Shown here: positions 43,872-52,849 of the stretch, piece by piece | Layout: the number at the start of each line of letters is the position of its first letter | Position numbering within the stretch: the stretch's first letter is position 1 | DNA from: Scandinavium sp036495715 | GTDB taxonomy: Bacteria > Pseudomonadota > Gammaproteobacteria > Enterobacterales > Enterobacteriaceae | Assembly (NCBI GenBank): GCA_036495715.1 | Contig: DASXML010000086.1 | Coordinates: forward strand, 119,248-183,247 | Length of the DNA: 64,000 bases | Direction of reading: 5' to 3' | Notes under the pieces: generated by a model | What the model was told of the DNA's origin: nothing | Database searches by the model: none | What the model saw: only the letters and a program-made list of their open reading frames with translations | Position numbers and translations under genes: made by a program

Positions 43872-43948
43872 TGGTGCGTCCGAGTGGACTCGAACCACCG
43901 ACCCCCACCATGTCAAGGTGGTGCTCTAACCAACTGAGCTACGGACGC
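43872..43948 (-). tRNA. tRNA-Val (GAC)
   Basis: First copy in the minus-strand transcript, the same sequence as 43705-43781. Only two bases separate it from the middle copy. K-12 has two such genes (valV, valW) next to mdtK; here there are three. Confidence 0.95.
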
Positions 43949-44086
43949 ACAACGGGGACGAATATTAGCGGTAGGGAGAAGAAGTGGCAAGAGGCAATTG
44001 CCACTTTTCTTCCGGTTTTCACGCGATTGCAGAACAACTGCGCAAACTGTCGAGAAAGCAGCCGCCCAAAAGCGACTGCTTAACCC

Positions 44087-45460
44087 TTAGCGCGCAGCGC
44101 GAGCCAGGATAATGGCTGACGGTTGACGTTGCAGGAAACGCATGCGGAGCATCATTAGAATGGCGGCGGAAGTCAGACCGATGATAAAGCCTATCCAGAA
44201 GCCAGCCGGTCCCATACGCGGTACAACGATGTCGGTTAATGCCAGGATATAGCCGCTTGGTAAGCCGAGCACCCAATAGGCGGTAAACGTAATAAAGAAA
44301 ATTGAGCGCGTGTCTTTATAACCGCGCAGGATCCCGCTGCCAATCACTTGGATAGAGTCTGAAATTTGATACACCGCCGCCAGCAGCATCAGCTGTGAGG
44401 CGAGGGTGACGACCTCAGGATTATCGTTGTAGAGCAGCGCGATATGCTCACGCAGCGTCACGGTGAAAATTGCTGTCATCACGGCCATACACACACCCAC
44501 GCCTAGCCCGGTCCTTGCCGCCGTTTGCGCATCAAGTGTCGAACCCTGACCCAAACGGAAACCGACGCGAATGGTCACCGCCGCCGCCAGCGACATTGGC
44601 AGAACGAACATCAGCGAGCTGAAATTGAGGGCAATCTGATGCCCGGCGACGTCAATAATGCCCAACGGGGAAACCAACAGCGCTACGACAGCGAAAAGGG
44701 TGACTTCGAAAAACAGGGCCAGTGCGATGGGCAAACCCAGCTGCACCAGACGCTTCATGATGGCGTAATCGGGCTTACCTAAGCCTTCATGCGTACGAAT
44801 ATCGCGCATCGAGCGGGCACGCTTCACATAGGAAATCATGGCGAAGAACATGACCCAGTAGACGGATGCTGTTGCCACGCCACAACCGATACCGCCGAGT
44901 TCAGGCATGCCGAAGTGGCCGTAAATGAAGATGTAGTTGATCGGAATATTCACCAACAGGCCGATAAAACCCATCACCATGCCCGGTTTGGTTTTCGCGA
45001 GACCTTCACACTGATTACGGCAGACCTGGAAGAACAGATAACCCGGCACACCCCACAGCAACGCGCGCAGATACCCGACGGCTTTATCCGCCAGTTCCGG
45101 GTCAATATTATGCATGGCGTGAATGATATAACCGGCATTCCAGAGCACCACCATCACCAGCAGGGAGACAAATCCGGCAAGCCAGAATCCCTGGCGAATT
45201 TGATGACCAATGCGGTCACGGCGACCTGAGCCGTTGAGTTGTGCCACGACAGGCGTCAGGGCCAGCAGCAGACCGTGACCAAATAAAATGGCCGGAAGCC
45301 AGATAGACGTGCCGATGGCGACCGCTGCCATGTCAGTGGCGCTATAGCCACCTGCCATGACCGTATCGACGAAACCCATCGCGGTTTGGGCCACCTGCGC
45401 AATGATGACCGGGATTGCCAGCGCGAGAAGCTGGCGCGCTTCAATGACGTACTTTTGCAC
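44087..45460 (-). CDS. mdtK: MdtK, MATE multidrug efflux pump
   Basis: Na+-coupled MATE exporter of 457 residues with 12 predicted membrane helices, known to export norfloxacin and other cationic drugs. It begins MQKYVIEARQLLALAIPVIIAQ; MATE blocks include MGFVDTVMAGGYSATDMAAV and QCEGLAKTKPGMVMGF. Divergent from ribC, downstream of which core synteny continues. Confidence 0.95.
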   Translation of the reverse strand: MQKYVIEARQLLALAIPVIIAQVAQTAMGFVDTVMAGGYSATDMAAVAIGTSIWLPAILFGHGLLLALTPVVAQLNGSGRRDRIGHQIRQGFWLAGFVSLLVMVVLWNAGYIIHAMHNIDPELADKAVGYLRALLWGVPGYLFFQVCRNQCEGLAKTKPGMVMGFIGLLVNIPINYIFIYGHFGMPELGGIGCGVATASVYWVMFFAMISYVKRARSMRDIRTHEGLGKPDYAIMKRLVQLGLPIALALFFEVTLFAVVALLVSPLGIIDVAGHQIALNFSSLMFVLPMSLAAAVTIRVGFRLGQGSTLDAQTAARTGLGVGVCMAVMTAIFTVTLREHIALLYNDNPEVVTLASQLMLLAAVYQISDSIQVIGSGILRGYKDTRSIFFITFTAYWVLGLPSGYILALTDIVVPRMGPAGFWIGFIIGLTSAAILMMLRMRFLQRQPSAIILARAAR

Positions 45461-45699
45461 GGGGAGGTACCTTTATTGTTAGTTATTGTTGATAAAAGAC
45501 TAAAAAAGCCGCCGACACTGGCAGCAAGAAGAAAGAGCTGGGGAATTTTCGAATATATTGTAGCGAGTAATGGGTATTTAGCCAGTCAAAAAATGGCAGG
45601 GAGCACGGCCTGACTGGCAAGCCCGGGTGGCAACTGATATTGTGCGGGATATAAAAGACGGTGATGATTCCGTCCTCGTAAGATACAGGAGTTAATGGC

Positions 45700-46341
45700 A
45701 TGTTTACTGGTATCGTTCAGGGCACCGCAAAAATTGTGTCCATCGATGAGAAACCTAACTTTCGTACGCATGTGGTTGAAATGCCGGACCCTATGCTTGA
45801 CGGTATTGAAACTGGGGCGTCGATTGCCCATAACGGTTGCTGCCTGACGGTGACCGAAATTAACGGCAACCACATCAGTTTTGATTTGATGAAAGAGACA
45901 TTGCGGATAACCAATCTGGGCGAGTTGAAAGTCGGTGATGTGGTTAACGTTGAACGCGCGGCACGTTTTAATGATGAGATTGGCGGTCATTTGATGTCCG
46001 GCCATATCATGACGACCGCCGATGTGGCGAAAATCCTCACGTCTGAAAATAATCGCCAAATTTGGTTCAAAGTGCAGGATCCCTCTTTGATGAAATACAT
46101 CCTGTATAAAGGTTTTATTGGTATTGACGGGATAAGCCTGACGGTCGGCGAAGTGACGCCAACGCGTTTCTGTGTTCATCTGATTCCAGAGACCCTGGAA
46201 CGCACGACGCTGGGTAAGAAACGACTGGGCGACAAAATTAACATTGAGATCGATCCACAGACGCAGGCCGTGGTGGATACGGTTGAGCGTGTTATGGCCG
46301 CGAAAGACGCCGCGACAAACAAGCAGGGCGCAGAAGAATAA
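45700..46341 (+). CDS. ribC: Riboflavin synthase, alpha chain
   Basis: 213 residues (also named ribE). Two tandem lumazine-binding domains: the first begins MFTGIVQGTAKI, the second around GGHLMSGHIMTTADV. It dismutates 6,7-dimethyl-8-ribityllumazine to riboflavin. The ribosome-binding site is AGGAG. No FMN riboswitch is seen upstream, as expected because that sits at ribB. Confidence 0.95.
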   Translation: MFTGIVQGTAKIVSIDEKPNFRTHVVEMPDPMLDGIETGASIAHNGCCLTVTEINGNHISFDLMKETLRITNLGELKVGDVVNVERAARFNDEIGGHLMSGHIMTTADVAKILTSENNRQIWFKVQDPSLMKYILYKGFIGIDGISLTVGEVTPTRFCVHLIPETLERTTLGKKRLGDKINIEIDPQTQAVVDTVERVMAAKDAATNKQGAEE

Positions 46342-46359
46342 GCAGGCCAACAAAAAAGA

Positions 46360-46382
46360 AACCCCGGACACCGGGGTTTTTT
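46360..46382 (+). terminator. Terminator between ribC and cfa
   Basis: AAACCCCGG/CCGGGGTTTTTT stem-loop, 18 bases after the ribC stop; it reaches the cfa stop on the other strand. Confidence 0.9.
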
Positions 46383-46385
46383 ATG

Positions 46386-47534
46386 CTAGCGAGCGACGCG
46401 TAAACCGCCGTCAGCCCCGCGGGTGAACACCACCTGCCACAGCTGAATGTCTCGCGCGCGAAACGCACCTGCGCAGGCGTTGAGATAATACGAAAACATT
46501 CTTTTGAAACGCTCTGAATAGTTATCTGCAATTTCCGGCCAGCTGTTCAGAAAACGCGAATGCCAGGCCATCAACGTCGTGTCGTAATCTGCGCCAAAAT
46601 TATGCCAATCCTCCATCACAAAGTAAGGCTCACTGGCGTTCGCAATCTGGCGTACTGAGGGTAAACAGCCGTTCGGGAAGATGTATTTATCTATCCACGG
46701 GTCGACATTATTATCCGTTTTCTTAGAGCCTATTGTGTGCAGCAGGAATAAACCGTCAGGCGTAAGATTTCGGTCCACGACGCTAAAATAGGTGGCGTAG
46801 TTTTTTGGTCCGACGTGTTCAAACATGCCGACAGAAACGATGCGGTCGAACTGGTCCTGCAAATCTCGATAATCCTGCAACAGGATTTGCACGTCCAGCC
46901 CTTCACTGCGCGCCTGAGCCATTTTCTGCTGTTCCGCAGAGATGGTGACCCCGACGACGCTCACACCGTAATGTTTGGCCATGTAATAGGCCAGACCACC
47001 CCAACCGCAGCCAATATCTAACACGCGCATACCGGGTTGCAGTTGCATCTTCTGGCAAATCAAATCCAGTTTTGCTTCCTGCGCCTGTTCCAGGGTTTCT
47101 GCATCTTTCCAGTACGCGCAAGAATATTGCATAAACGGATCAAGCATCCGACTGAATAGATCGTTGCCCAAATCGTAATGCTCTTTGCCCACAATCCAGG
47201 CGCGTTTTTTACTTTGTAAATTGAGCAGGCGAGCGCCCGCGATACGCAGCGTATCTTTGAAATGGCGAGGAAGTTGACTTTCAAGACCGGCACGAAGCAC
47301 CTGCTGGAAAAAGATATCCAGCCGTTCGCATTCCCACCAGCCATCCATATAACTTTCGCCTAATCCCAGCGACCCTTCTTGTAACACGCGTTTAAAGAAG
47401 AGGGGATTATTGACCCGAATATCCGAGGGGGAAGCACCATTAACCCTGATGCCGGCACGACTCAACAGTTCGTTGACAATTCGATACCAGTCATCATCAG
47501 GCACACTAACTTCTTCTATACACGATGAACTCAT
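46386..47534 (-). CDS. cfa: Cfa, cyclopropane-fatty-acyl-phospholipid synthase
   Basis: 382 residues. It transfers a methylene from S-adenosylmethionine to unsaturated acyl chains of membrane phospholipids. The N-terminal lipid-binding part contains LGESYMDGWWECERL; the SAM site is VLDIGCGWGGLAYYMA; YSCAYW and MFEHVGPKNY follow. In E. coli it is expressed from a sigma-70 and a sigma-S promoter. Confidence 0.96.
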   Translation of the reverse strand: MSSSCIEEVSVPDDDWYRIVNELLSRAGIRVNGASPSDIRVNNPLFFKRVLQEGSLGLGESYMDGWWECERLDIFFQQVLRAGLESQLPRHFKDTLRIAGARLLNLQSKKRAWIVGKEHYDLGNDLFSRMLDPFMQYSCAYWKDAETLEQAQEAKLDLICQKMQLQPGMRVLDIGCGWGGLAYYMAKHYGVSVVGVTISAEQQKMAQARSEGLDVQILLQDYRDLQDQFDRIVSVGMFEHVGPKNYATYFSVVDRNLTPDGLFLLHTIGSKKTDNNVDPWIDKYIFPNGCLPSVRQIANASEPYFVMEDWHNFGADYDTTLMAWHSRFLNSWPEIADNYSERFKRMFSYYLNACAGAFRARDIQLWQVVFTRGADGGLRVAR

Positions 47535-47834
47535 AGCTTCTCCATCACGCGGCTTGTGATCAGAACCTTAAAACAGCGTAGACGCTTTTTGGGTTATGTG
47601 AGAACTCTCACGGACGTTCCGTGAATCTGCTATCCGACGTAGAACAGAGGAAGGGAGATATCCCTTGCCGAAAGGCCTTCCATGGTGAACCGGGGGAGAT
47701 CCGTTCCCCCGTTAATCGCTAATATTTATCGTATTTATGTGACACCGAAATCAGTATAGGCCGCAAAAATCGGTGATTCAATAAAAAATTCTTAGCAACC
47801 TAATAGCCGGATTATCACATAGTCGCTGCCGATA
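47535..47834 (-). promoter_or_regulatory. cfa upstream region
   Basis: 300 bases between punC (3' end) and cfa (5' end), both minus strand. It carries a hairpin GGGGG/CCCCC (47692-47711) without a T run. Probably holds the long cfa leader, which in E. coli is the target of sRNAs such as RydC. No gene is seen. Confidence 0.4.
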
Positions 47835-49028
47835 CTATGCGTGAGACTCTTCCGCGGCATTTTCGTTTTCACCACGTTGTGCAACGCGCTGCATCCGGTA
47901 GCCCCAACCTGCCAAAATCACCGTCGCGAGCATCACGCTGGTGGTGGTGAACAACGGGGTCGCAATCAGCGTTGAAACAACGAGACTTGCCAGGAAGCAC
48001 AGGCCCAGTTGCAACGTGTTCTGCAAGGCTGCCGCACGTCCAGTTGCCTGAGGGAAGGGACGTAACGCCTGAGCGACAACGATAGGATAAATGGCACCGT
48101 TTGCCATCGCCATCAAACAGAAAGGAATAAGCAGAGCGGTCAACGAACTGCCTGCCGCCAAACCAACCGCGAATGTGCCGCCTACGCTAACGGCAAATGC
48201 CACTAACAGCCACGGAAGCATATGTTGCCCGTGCCATTTTTGCAGGGCGGCGCGACAGCCATAGCCACCAATCAGGAAAGCGATGGTCTGTGGGACATAG
48301 CTCAGGCCAATGACCGTCGGGCCGTAACCCATAGCGTTAAGAATAAAGGGTGAACCGGTGAGCCATGCGAAGAAGCTGGCGGAGCAGGCCGCGTAAATAA
48401 GCACATTACCGCGATAATCCTGCGAACGCAGCAGGGTCAGAAAGGTCAGCGGTTGTTCCTCTTTATGTGCTTTCTTCACCGGTTTTTTCAGGCGCAGCGC
48501 GGGCAGCATCAATAACAACGTAATGCCAAACAGCGTGGCAAAAATGGCCTGCCATTCGAAGTGATGCAGGATCCAACTGCCCAGCAGCGGAGCCAGCGCC
48601 GGGGAAAGCCCGACCAGCGGCATAATGGTCGCAAAAATGCGGTTGGTGCGTTGGGCCGGATAATAATCGGTGACCATCGCCTGCCAGGTCACGGCCGCCG
48701 CACAGACGCCCACGGCTTGCACAAAGCGCAAAACCAAAAGCAGCGTTGCGTCACGAACCCAAAGCATACCGATACAGCCGATGGCGAAAATCGCCAGGCC
48801 GATCAGCAAAATCGGTTTGCGTCCGTAGCGATCGGACAACGGTCCCCACAAGAGCTGAGCGAAAGCAAAGCCTGCCAGGAACAGGCTCAGGCTAGCGCTG
48901 ACCGCCGCAGCAGGCGTTTGTAAATCATTCTGGATCGCGGCAAAAGCAGGCAGATACATATCGGTTGCCAGAAAACCGAGTACGCTCAGACCGGCCAGCC
49001 AGCATAAAAATCCCTTACCAGGTTGCAT
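47835..49028 (-). CDS. punC: PunC (YdhC), MFS purine nucleoside transporter
   Basis: 397 residues with 12 predicted membrane helices, in the Bcr/CflA drug-resistance subfamily. The loop motif is LLWGPLSDRYGRKPILLIG. The E. coli orthologue is reported to take up purine nucleosides (adenosine) under the control of PunR. It is divergent from punR across 113 bases. Confidence 0.9.
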   Translation of the reverse strand: MQPGKGFLCWLAGLSVLGFLATDMYLPAFAAIQNDLQTPAAAVSASLSLFLAGFAFAQLLWGPLSDRYGRKPILLIGLAIFAIGCIGMLWVRDATLLLVLRFVQAVGVCAAAVTWQAMVTDYYPAQRTNRIFATIMPLVGLSPALAPLLGSWILHHFEWQAIFATLFGITLLLMLPALRLKKPVKKAHKEEQPLTFLTLLRSQDYRGNVLIYAACSASFFAWLTGSPFILNAMGYGPTVIGLSYVPQTIAFLIGGYGCRAALQKWHGQHMLPWLLVAFAVSVGGTFAVGLAAGSSLTALLIPFCLMAMANGAIYPIVVAQALRPFPQATGRAAALQNTLQLGLCFLASLVVSTLIATPLFTTTSVMLATVILAGWGYRMQRVAQRGENENAAEESHA

Positions 49029-49141
49029 GTTGATTCTCTTTATCGTCGCAGGTGTAGATGGCAGCAGAGTGTAGGGAGTGCAACTTCGCTTGTGAACCGC
49101 TAATATTTGTCGGGTGAGTTCAAATTTTTTGCAGGCAGATT

Positions 49142-50053
49142 ATGTGGTCCGAATATTCTCTTGAAGTCGTGGATGCGGTGGCCCGCAACGGCAGCTTTAG
49201 TGCAGCGGCGCAAGAGCTGCACCGTGTGCCTTCTGCCGTAAGTTACACTGTGCGTCAGCTTGAAGAGTGGCTGGCCGTTCCGCTGTTTGAACGCCGCCAT
49301 CGCGATGTGGAATTAACGCCCGCCGGGGTCTGGTTTTTGAAGGAAGGGCGCTCTGTTATCAAAAAAATGCAGATCACCCGCCAACAATGCCAACAAATCG
49401 CCAACGGCTGGCGAGGCAATCTGGCTATCGCCGTGGATAACATCGTTCGCCCTGAGCGTACGCGCCAGCTGATTGTTGATTTCTATCGCCATTTTCAGGA
49501 CGTCGAGCTGTGCGTCTTTCAGGAAGTGTTCAACGGCGTCTGGGATGCGCTCTCTGATGGGCGTGTTGAACTGGCGATCGGTGCGACGCAGGCGATCCCC
49601 GTTGGGGGACGTTACGCGTTTCGCGATATGGGCATGCTGAGCTGGAACTGTGTAGTGTCAAGCCAGCATCCGTTGGCGCAAATGGACGGGCCGCTGAGCG
49701 ACGATGTGTTGCGCAACTGGCCGTCGCTGGTGCGTGAAGACACTTCCCGCTCGTTACCGAAGCGGATCACCTGGCTGCTGGATAATCAAAAACGGATTGT
49801 GGTGCCGGACTGGGAGTCTTCCGCGACCTGTCTTTCGGCGGGGTTGTGTGCCGGAATGGTGCCGACACATTTTGCGCGTCCGTATATCGACAGCGGCGAA
49901 TGGGTCGCGCTGGAACTGGAAAATCCGTTCCCGGATGCAGCCTGTTGTCTGACGTGGCAACAAAACGACATGTCACCGGCGCTGAGCTGGCTGCTGGCGT
50001 ATTTGGGGGATAGCGAAACGTTGAATAAAGAATGGCTACAGGAGCCGGAATGA
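49142..50053 (+). CDS. punR: PunR (YdhB), LysR-type activator of punC
   Basis: 303 residues. The N-terminal winged HTH reads LEVVDAVARNGSFSAAAQEL, then HRVPSAVSYTVRQLEEWL. An effector-binding domain follows (about 90-295). The start is ATG 49142; divergence from punC is the classic LysR arrangement. Its stop codon lies in the loop of a 10-bp hairpin shared with the convergent purR. Confidence 0.92.
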   Translation: MWSEYSLEVVDAVARNGSFSAAAQELHRVPSAVSYTVRQLEEWLAVPLFERRHRDVELTPAGVWFLKEGRSVIKKMQITRQQCQQIANGWRGNLAIAVDNIVRPERTRQLIVDFYRHFQDVELCVFQEVFNGVWDALSDGRVELAIGATQAIPVGGRYAFRDMGMLSWNCVVSSQHPLAQMDGPLSDDVLRNWPSLVREDTSRSLPKRITWLLDNQKRIVVPDWESSATCLSAGLCAGMVPTHFARPYIDSGEWVALELENPFPDAACCLTWQQNDMSPALSWLLAYLGDSETLNKEWLQEPE

Positions 50054-50063
50054 CCGGCTCCTG
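50039..50063. terminator. Perfect hairpin between punR and purR
   Basis: CAGGAGCCGG / CCGGCTCCTG with loop AATGA; the punR stop TGA (50051-50053) lies in the loop. No T run on either side, so it may serve as a transcript-end barrier for both convergent genes. Confidence 0.55.
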
Positions 50064-50069
50064 AGGGTA

Positions 50070-51095
50070 TTAACGGCGATAGTCGCGGAACGGACCGTCT
50101 GCAACTGAACGGCGTTCAATCAGGCGCGGGTGCACCTCAATCGACTGCGATTCTTCGCGCTTATTGACGATACGGTCCAGCAGCATGTCAAACGCGGCTT
50201 CACCCAGCGAATCTTTCGGCTGGTGAATGGTGGTCAACGCCGGCGTGAAGAAACGGGCGTTGTGTACGTTATCGTAACCGATGACGGAAATGTCCTGCGG
50301 CACGCGTAAGCCCATCTCATCAGCCGCGCACAATGCGCCCATTGCCATGATGTCGCCACCACAGAAAACAGCGGTAGGGCGTGGTTGTTGCGCAAGAATT
50401 TGCTGCATTGCGCGATAACCGGATTCAGGTTCAAAGTCGCCCTGTACAATCCAGTTTTCTGGCACATTTACCTGTGCTTCTTCCATTGCTTTCATAAAGC
50501 CCGCCAGACGCCCCGCGCCCGTGTTACGCTCCATAGGACCATGGATTGCACCGATGTCGCGATGACCACGCTCGACCAGATACCGACCCGCTATATAGCC
50601 TCCCTGGAAAGCGTTGTCATTAACTGAGTCGGTGAAATCGGCTTTCGATTCGCCCCAGTCCATCACCACCATCGGAATATGACGGTACTCTTCAAGCATC
50701 TCAAGCACTGACTGCGGATATTCGGAACACATCACCAGCAGGCCATCGACGCGCTTTTGCGCCATCATCGACAGGTACGCGCGCTGTTTCTCAAGATTGT
50801 TCCAGGCGTTCCCAAGGATCAGGGTATAGCCTTTTTCGAAACAGTTTTTCTCAATAGCTTCAATAATCTCGGCAAAATAGGCCGCTTCACTGCTGGTGGC
50901 TAACAGGCCAATTGTTTTGGTGTGATTAACTTTCAGGCTACGGGCCACGGCGCTCGGGGAGTAGTGCAGCTCTTTGATAGCTGCCCACACCGCGTTGCGC
51001 GTCTCTTCTGCCACAAAACGTGTCTTGTTAATTACGTGTGATACAGTTGTAGTGGAAACGTTTGCGCGCTTCGCTACATCTTTAATTGTTGCCAT
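50070..51095 (-). CDS. purR: PurR, purine biosynthesis repressor
   Basis: LacI-family repressor of 341 residues that binds hypoxanthine or guanine and represses the pur regulon. The N-terminal HTH is MATIKDVAKRANVSTTTVSH with the hinge helix after it (about 50-57); the effector domain follows. Two PurR-type operators lie near its start, one before and one within the coding region, matching the autoregulation known in E. coli. Confidence 0.96.
   Translation of the reverse strand: MATIKDVAKRANVSTTTVSHVINKTRFVAEETRNAVWAAIKELHYSPSAVARSLKVNHTKTIGLLATSSEAAYFAEIIEAIEKNCFEKGYTLILGNAWNNLEKQRAYLSMMAQKRVDGLLVMCSEYPQSVLEMLEEYRHIPMVVMDWGESKADFTDSVNDNAFQGGYIAGRYLVERGHRDIGAIHGPMERNTGAGRLAGFMKAMEEAQVNVPENWIVQGDFEPESGYRAMQQILAQQPRPTAVFCGGDIMAMGALCAADEMGLRVPQDISVIGYDNVHNARFFTPALTTIHQPKDSLGEAAFDMLLDRIVNKREESQSIEVHPRLIERRSVADGPFRDYRR
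51052..51067. promoter_or_regulatory. PurR operator inside purR
   Basis: GTGGAAACGTTTGCGC matches 12 of 16 positions of ACGCAAACGTTTGCGT. It lies within the first dozen codons of purR, like the second autoregulatory operator of E. coli. Confidence 0.7.
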
Positions 51096-51137
51096 TCGTT
51101 CTCACTCCAGACCCTTTCCATACGCCTGATTACCGAC

Positions 51138-51153
51138 ACGAAAACGTTTGCCT
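51138..51153. promoter_or_regulatory. PurR operator in the purR leader
   Basis: ACGAAAACGTTTGCCT matches 14 of 16 positions of the PurR palindrome, 43 bases before the purR start. Its centre is 86 bases from the internal operator, close to the E. coli spacing. Confidence 0.8.
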
Positions 51154-51388
51154 TCACACACCCTTAATGCAATTCATTTGAATTGCGGTACGCCGGGAAA
51201 CGACACAAAACGACGGGAGGGGGTCAATGGCTGATACGCTTTTAAATTAGCGTGGAATTTTGTCTGATTCCGAGGCAAAGGGAAAGAGAAAAATCGCTAT
51301 CCGCCCATAACCTGGAAGATTTTTGTCTATAATTATGCAAAAATGAGCAAGCTCACTTTTGTTGTGGGGATTAAAAGGAGAAAAATTG
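51154..51388. other. Intergenic region purR-ynhF
   Basis: About 235 bases holding the purR promoter and the ynhF promoter; no other feature that I can support. Confidence 0.4.
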
Positions 51389-51478
51389 ATGAGTACCGAT
51401 CTGAAATTCTCGTTGATGACGACCGTGATTGCACTGGCACTGATTGTTTGCGCCGCATTAACCGCCGTCCTGCACTGA
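51389..51478 (+). CDS. ynhF: YnhF, 29-residue membrane protein
   Basis: A small ORF encoding MSTDLKFSLMTTVIALALIV and nine more residues ending AVLH, a single hydrophobic helix. It matches E. coli YnhF, a stress-related small membrane protein, in length, N-terminus and place between purR and ydhP. AAAGGAG lies nine bases before ATG. Confidence 0.88.
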   Translation: MSTDLKFSLMTTVIALALIVCAALTAVLH

Positions 51479-51484
51479 TTTATC

Positions 51485-51508
51485 CGGAGGGAGAGCTCTC
51501 TTCCTCCG
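51485..51508 (+). terminator. Hairpin after ynhF
   Basis: CGGAGG and CCTCCG enclose an inner GAGAGCTCTC palindrome, seven bases after the ynhF stop. The following sequence is T/C-rich but has no clean T run. Confidence 0.5.
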
Positions 51509-51648
51509 TCTCCATTCCTTTCTGATTGTTATCAAATTCGCAAAAAACTTTTGCCATTCTGTTTACTTTTGTTTTTTTGTGATTGGTGTCATGCTTTTGG
51601 CTTCTGCTTTCGCATCCTCCTGCGTGGAGCGTTTACCGGAGTCGTTAC

Positions 51649-52815
51649 ATGAAAATCAATTTTCCCCTCCTTGCACTGGCAATAGGGGCGTTCGGCATAG
51701 GCACTACCGAATTTTCGCCGATGGGTTTGCTGCCCGTCATCGCGAAAGGTGTTGATGTGTCGATCCCCGTGGCGGGCATGCTGATTAGTGCGTATGCCAT
51801 TGGCGTGATGGTCGGCGCACCGTTGATGACGCTGCTGCTTTCACATCGCGCGCGTCGTAATGCACTGATTTTCCTGATGGCGATCTTTACCCTCGGTAAT
51901 GTTCTCTCGGCTATCGCGCCGGATTACACGACGCTATTGCTCTCACGCATTATCACCAGTCTTAACCACGGTGCTTTCTTCGGGCTTGGCTCTGTCGTGG
52001 CCGCAAGCGTGGTGCCGAAGCACAAGCAGGCGAGCGCGGTGGCAACCATGTTTATGGGGCTGACAATTGCCAATATCGGTGGTGTTCCTGCGGCGACATG
52101 GCTCGGTGAAACCATCGGCTGGCGCATGTCGTTCCTGGCAACGGCCGGTCTGGGGCTGGTGGCGATGCTGAGTCTGTGGTTCTCGTTACCGAAAGGCAGT
52201 AGTGGGGAGCGTCCGGATGTGAAGAAGGAACTGTCGGTGCTGATGCGTCCACAAGTATTGACGGCACTGTTAACCACGGTTCTTGGTGCGGGTGCGATGT
52301 TTACGCTCTACACCTATATCTCTCCGGTGCTGCATACCATAACGTCCGCATCTCCGCTGTTCGTTACCGCGATGTTGGTGCTGATCGGCGTGGGTTTCTC
52401 TATCGGTAACTATTTGGGCGGTAAGTTTGCTGACCGCTCGGTCACCGGCACGCTGAAAGGTTTTCTGTCACTGCTGATCGTTATCATGGTGTCGATCCCG
52501 TGGCTTGCGCAAAACGAAATCGGTGCAGCAGTCAGCATGGTCATTTGGGGTGCGGCGACCTTTGCGGTGGTGCCTCCACTGCAAATGCGTGTGATGCGAG
52601 TAGCGCACGAAGCGCCGGGCCTCTCTTCATCCGTGAATATTGGTGCGTTCAACCTGGGGAATGCGCTGGGCGCAGCAGCGGGCGGGGCGGTTATCTCGGG
52701 TGGGTTAGGCTACAGTTTTGTTCCGGTGATGGGCGCTATCATCGCAGGTATTGCCCTGCTGGTGGTGCTGTTCAGTGGTCGTCACCAGGCGGAAGAGGTA
52801 TTGTCCAGCAACTGA
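51649..52815 (+). CDS. ydhP: YdhP, MFS transporter of the DHA1 family
   Basis: 388 residues with 12 predicted membrane helices. It begins MKINFPLLALAIGAFGIGTT; the family motif SPMGLLPVIAKGVDVSIPVAG follows. Substrate unknown; relatives export arabinose or purine ribonucleosides. The start at 51649 gives the E. coli length; the frame is open 22 codons further upstream without a ribosome-binding site. Confidence 0.9.
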   Translation: MKINFPLLALAIGAFGIGTTEFSPMGLLPVIAKGVDVSIPVAGMLISAYAIGVMVGAPLMTLLLSHRARRNALIFLMAIFTLGNVLSAIAPDYTTLLLSRIITSLNHGAFFGLGSVVAASVVPKHKQASAVATMFMGLTIANIGGVPAATWLGETIGWRMSFLATAGLGLVAMLSLWFSLPKGSSGERPDVKKELSVLMRPQVLTALLTTVLGAGAMFTLYTYISPVLHTITSASPLFVTAMLVLIGVGFSIGNYLGGKFADRSVTGTLKGFLSLLIVIMVSIPWLAQNEIGAAVSMVIWGAATFAVVPPLQMRVMRVAHEAPGLSSSVNIGAFNLGNALGAAAGGAVISGGLGYSFVPVMGAIIAGIALLVVLFSGRHQAEEVLSSN

Positions 52816-52821
52816 TAATAC

Positions 52822-52845
52822 GCCCGACGGTGAGCCGTCGGGCAA
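52822..52845. terminator. Hairpin between ydhP and sodB
   Basis: CGCCCGACGG/CCGTCGGGCA stem, convergent position between ydhP (+) and sodB (-); probably acts for both. Confidence 0.7.
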
Positions 52846-52849
52846 GGTA

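Noticed and set aside
43705..43948. Tandem repeats of about 79-88 bases considered as a repeat array or CRISPR
   Set aside because: The units are three complete tRNA-Val genes with encoded CCA; spacers are only 2-11 bases.
47680..47715. GGGGG/CCCCC hairpin upstream of cfa as punC terminator
   Set aside because: No T run on the minus strand and about 125 bases beyond the punC stop; not called as terminator.
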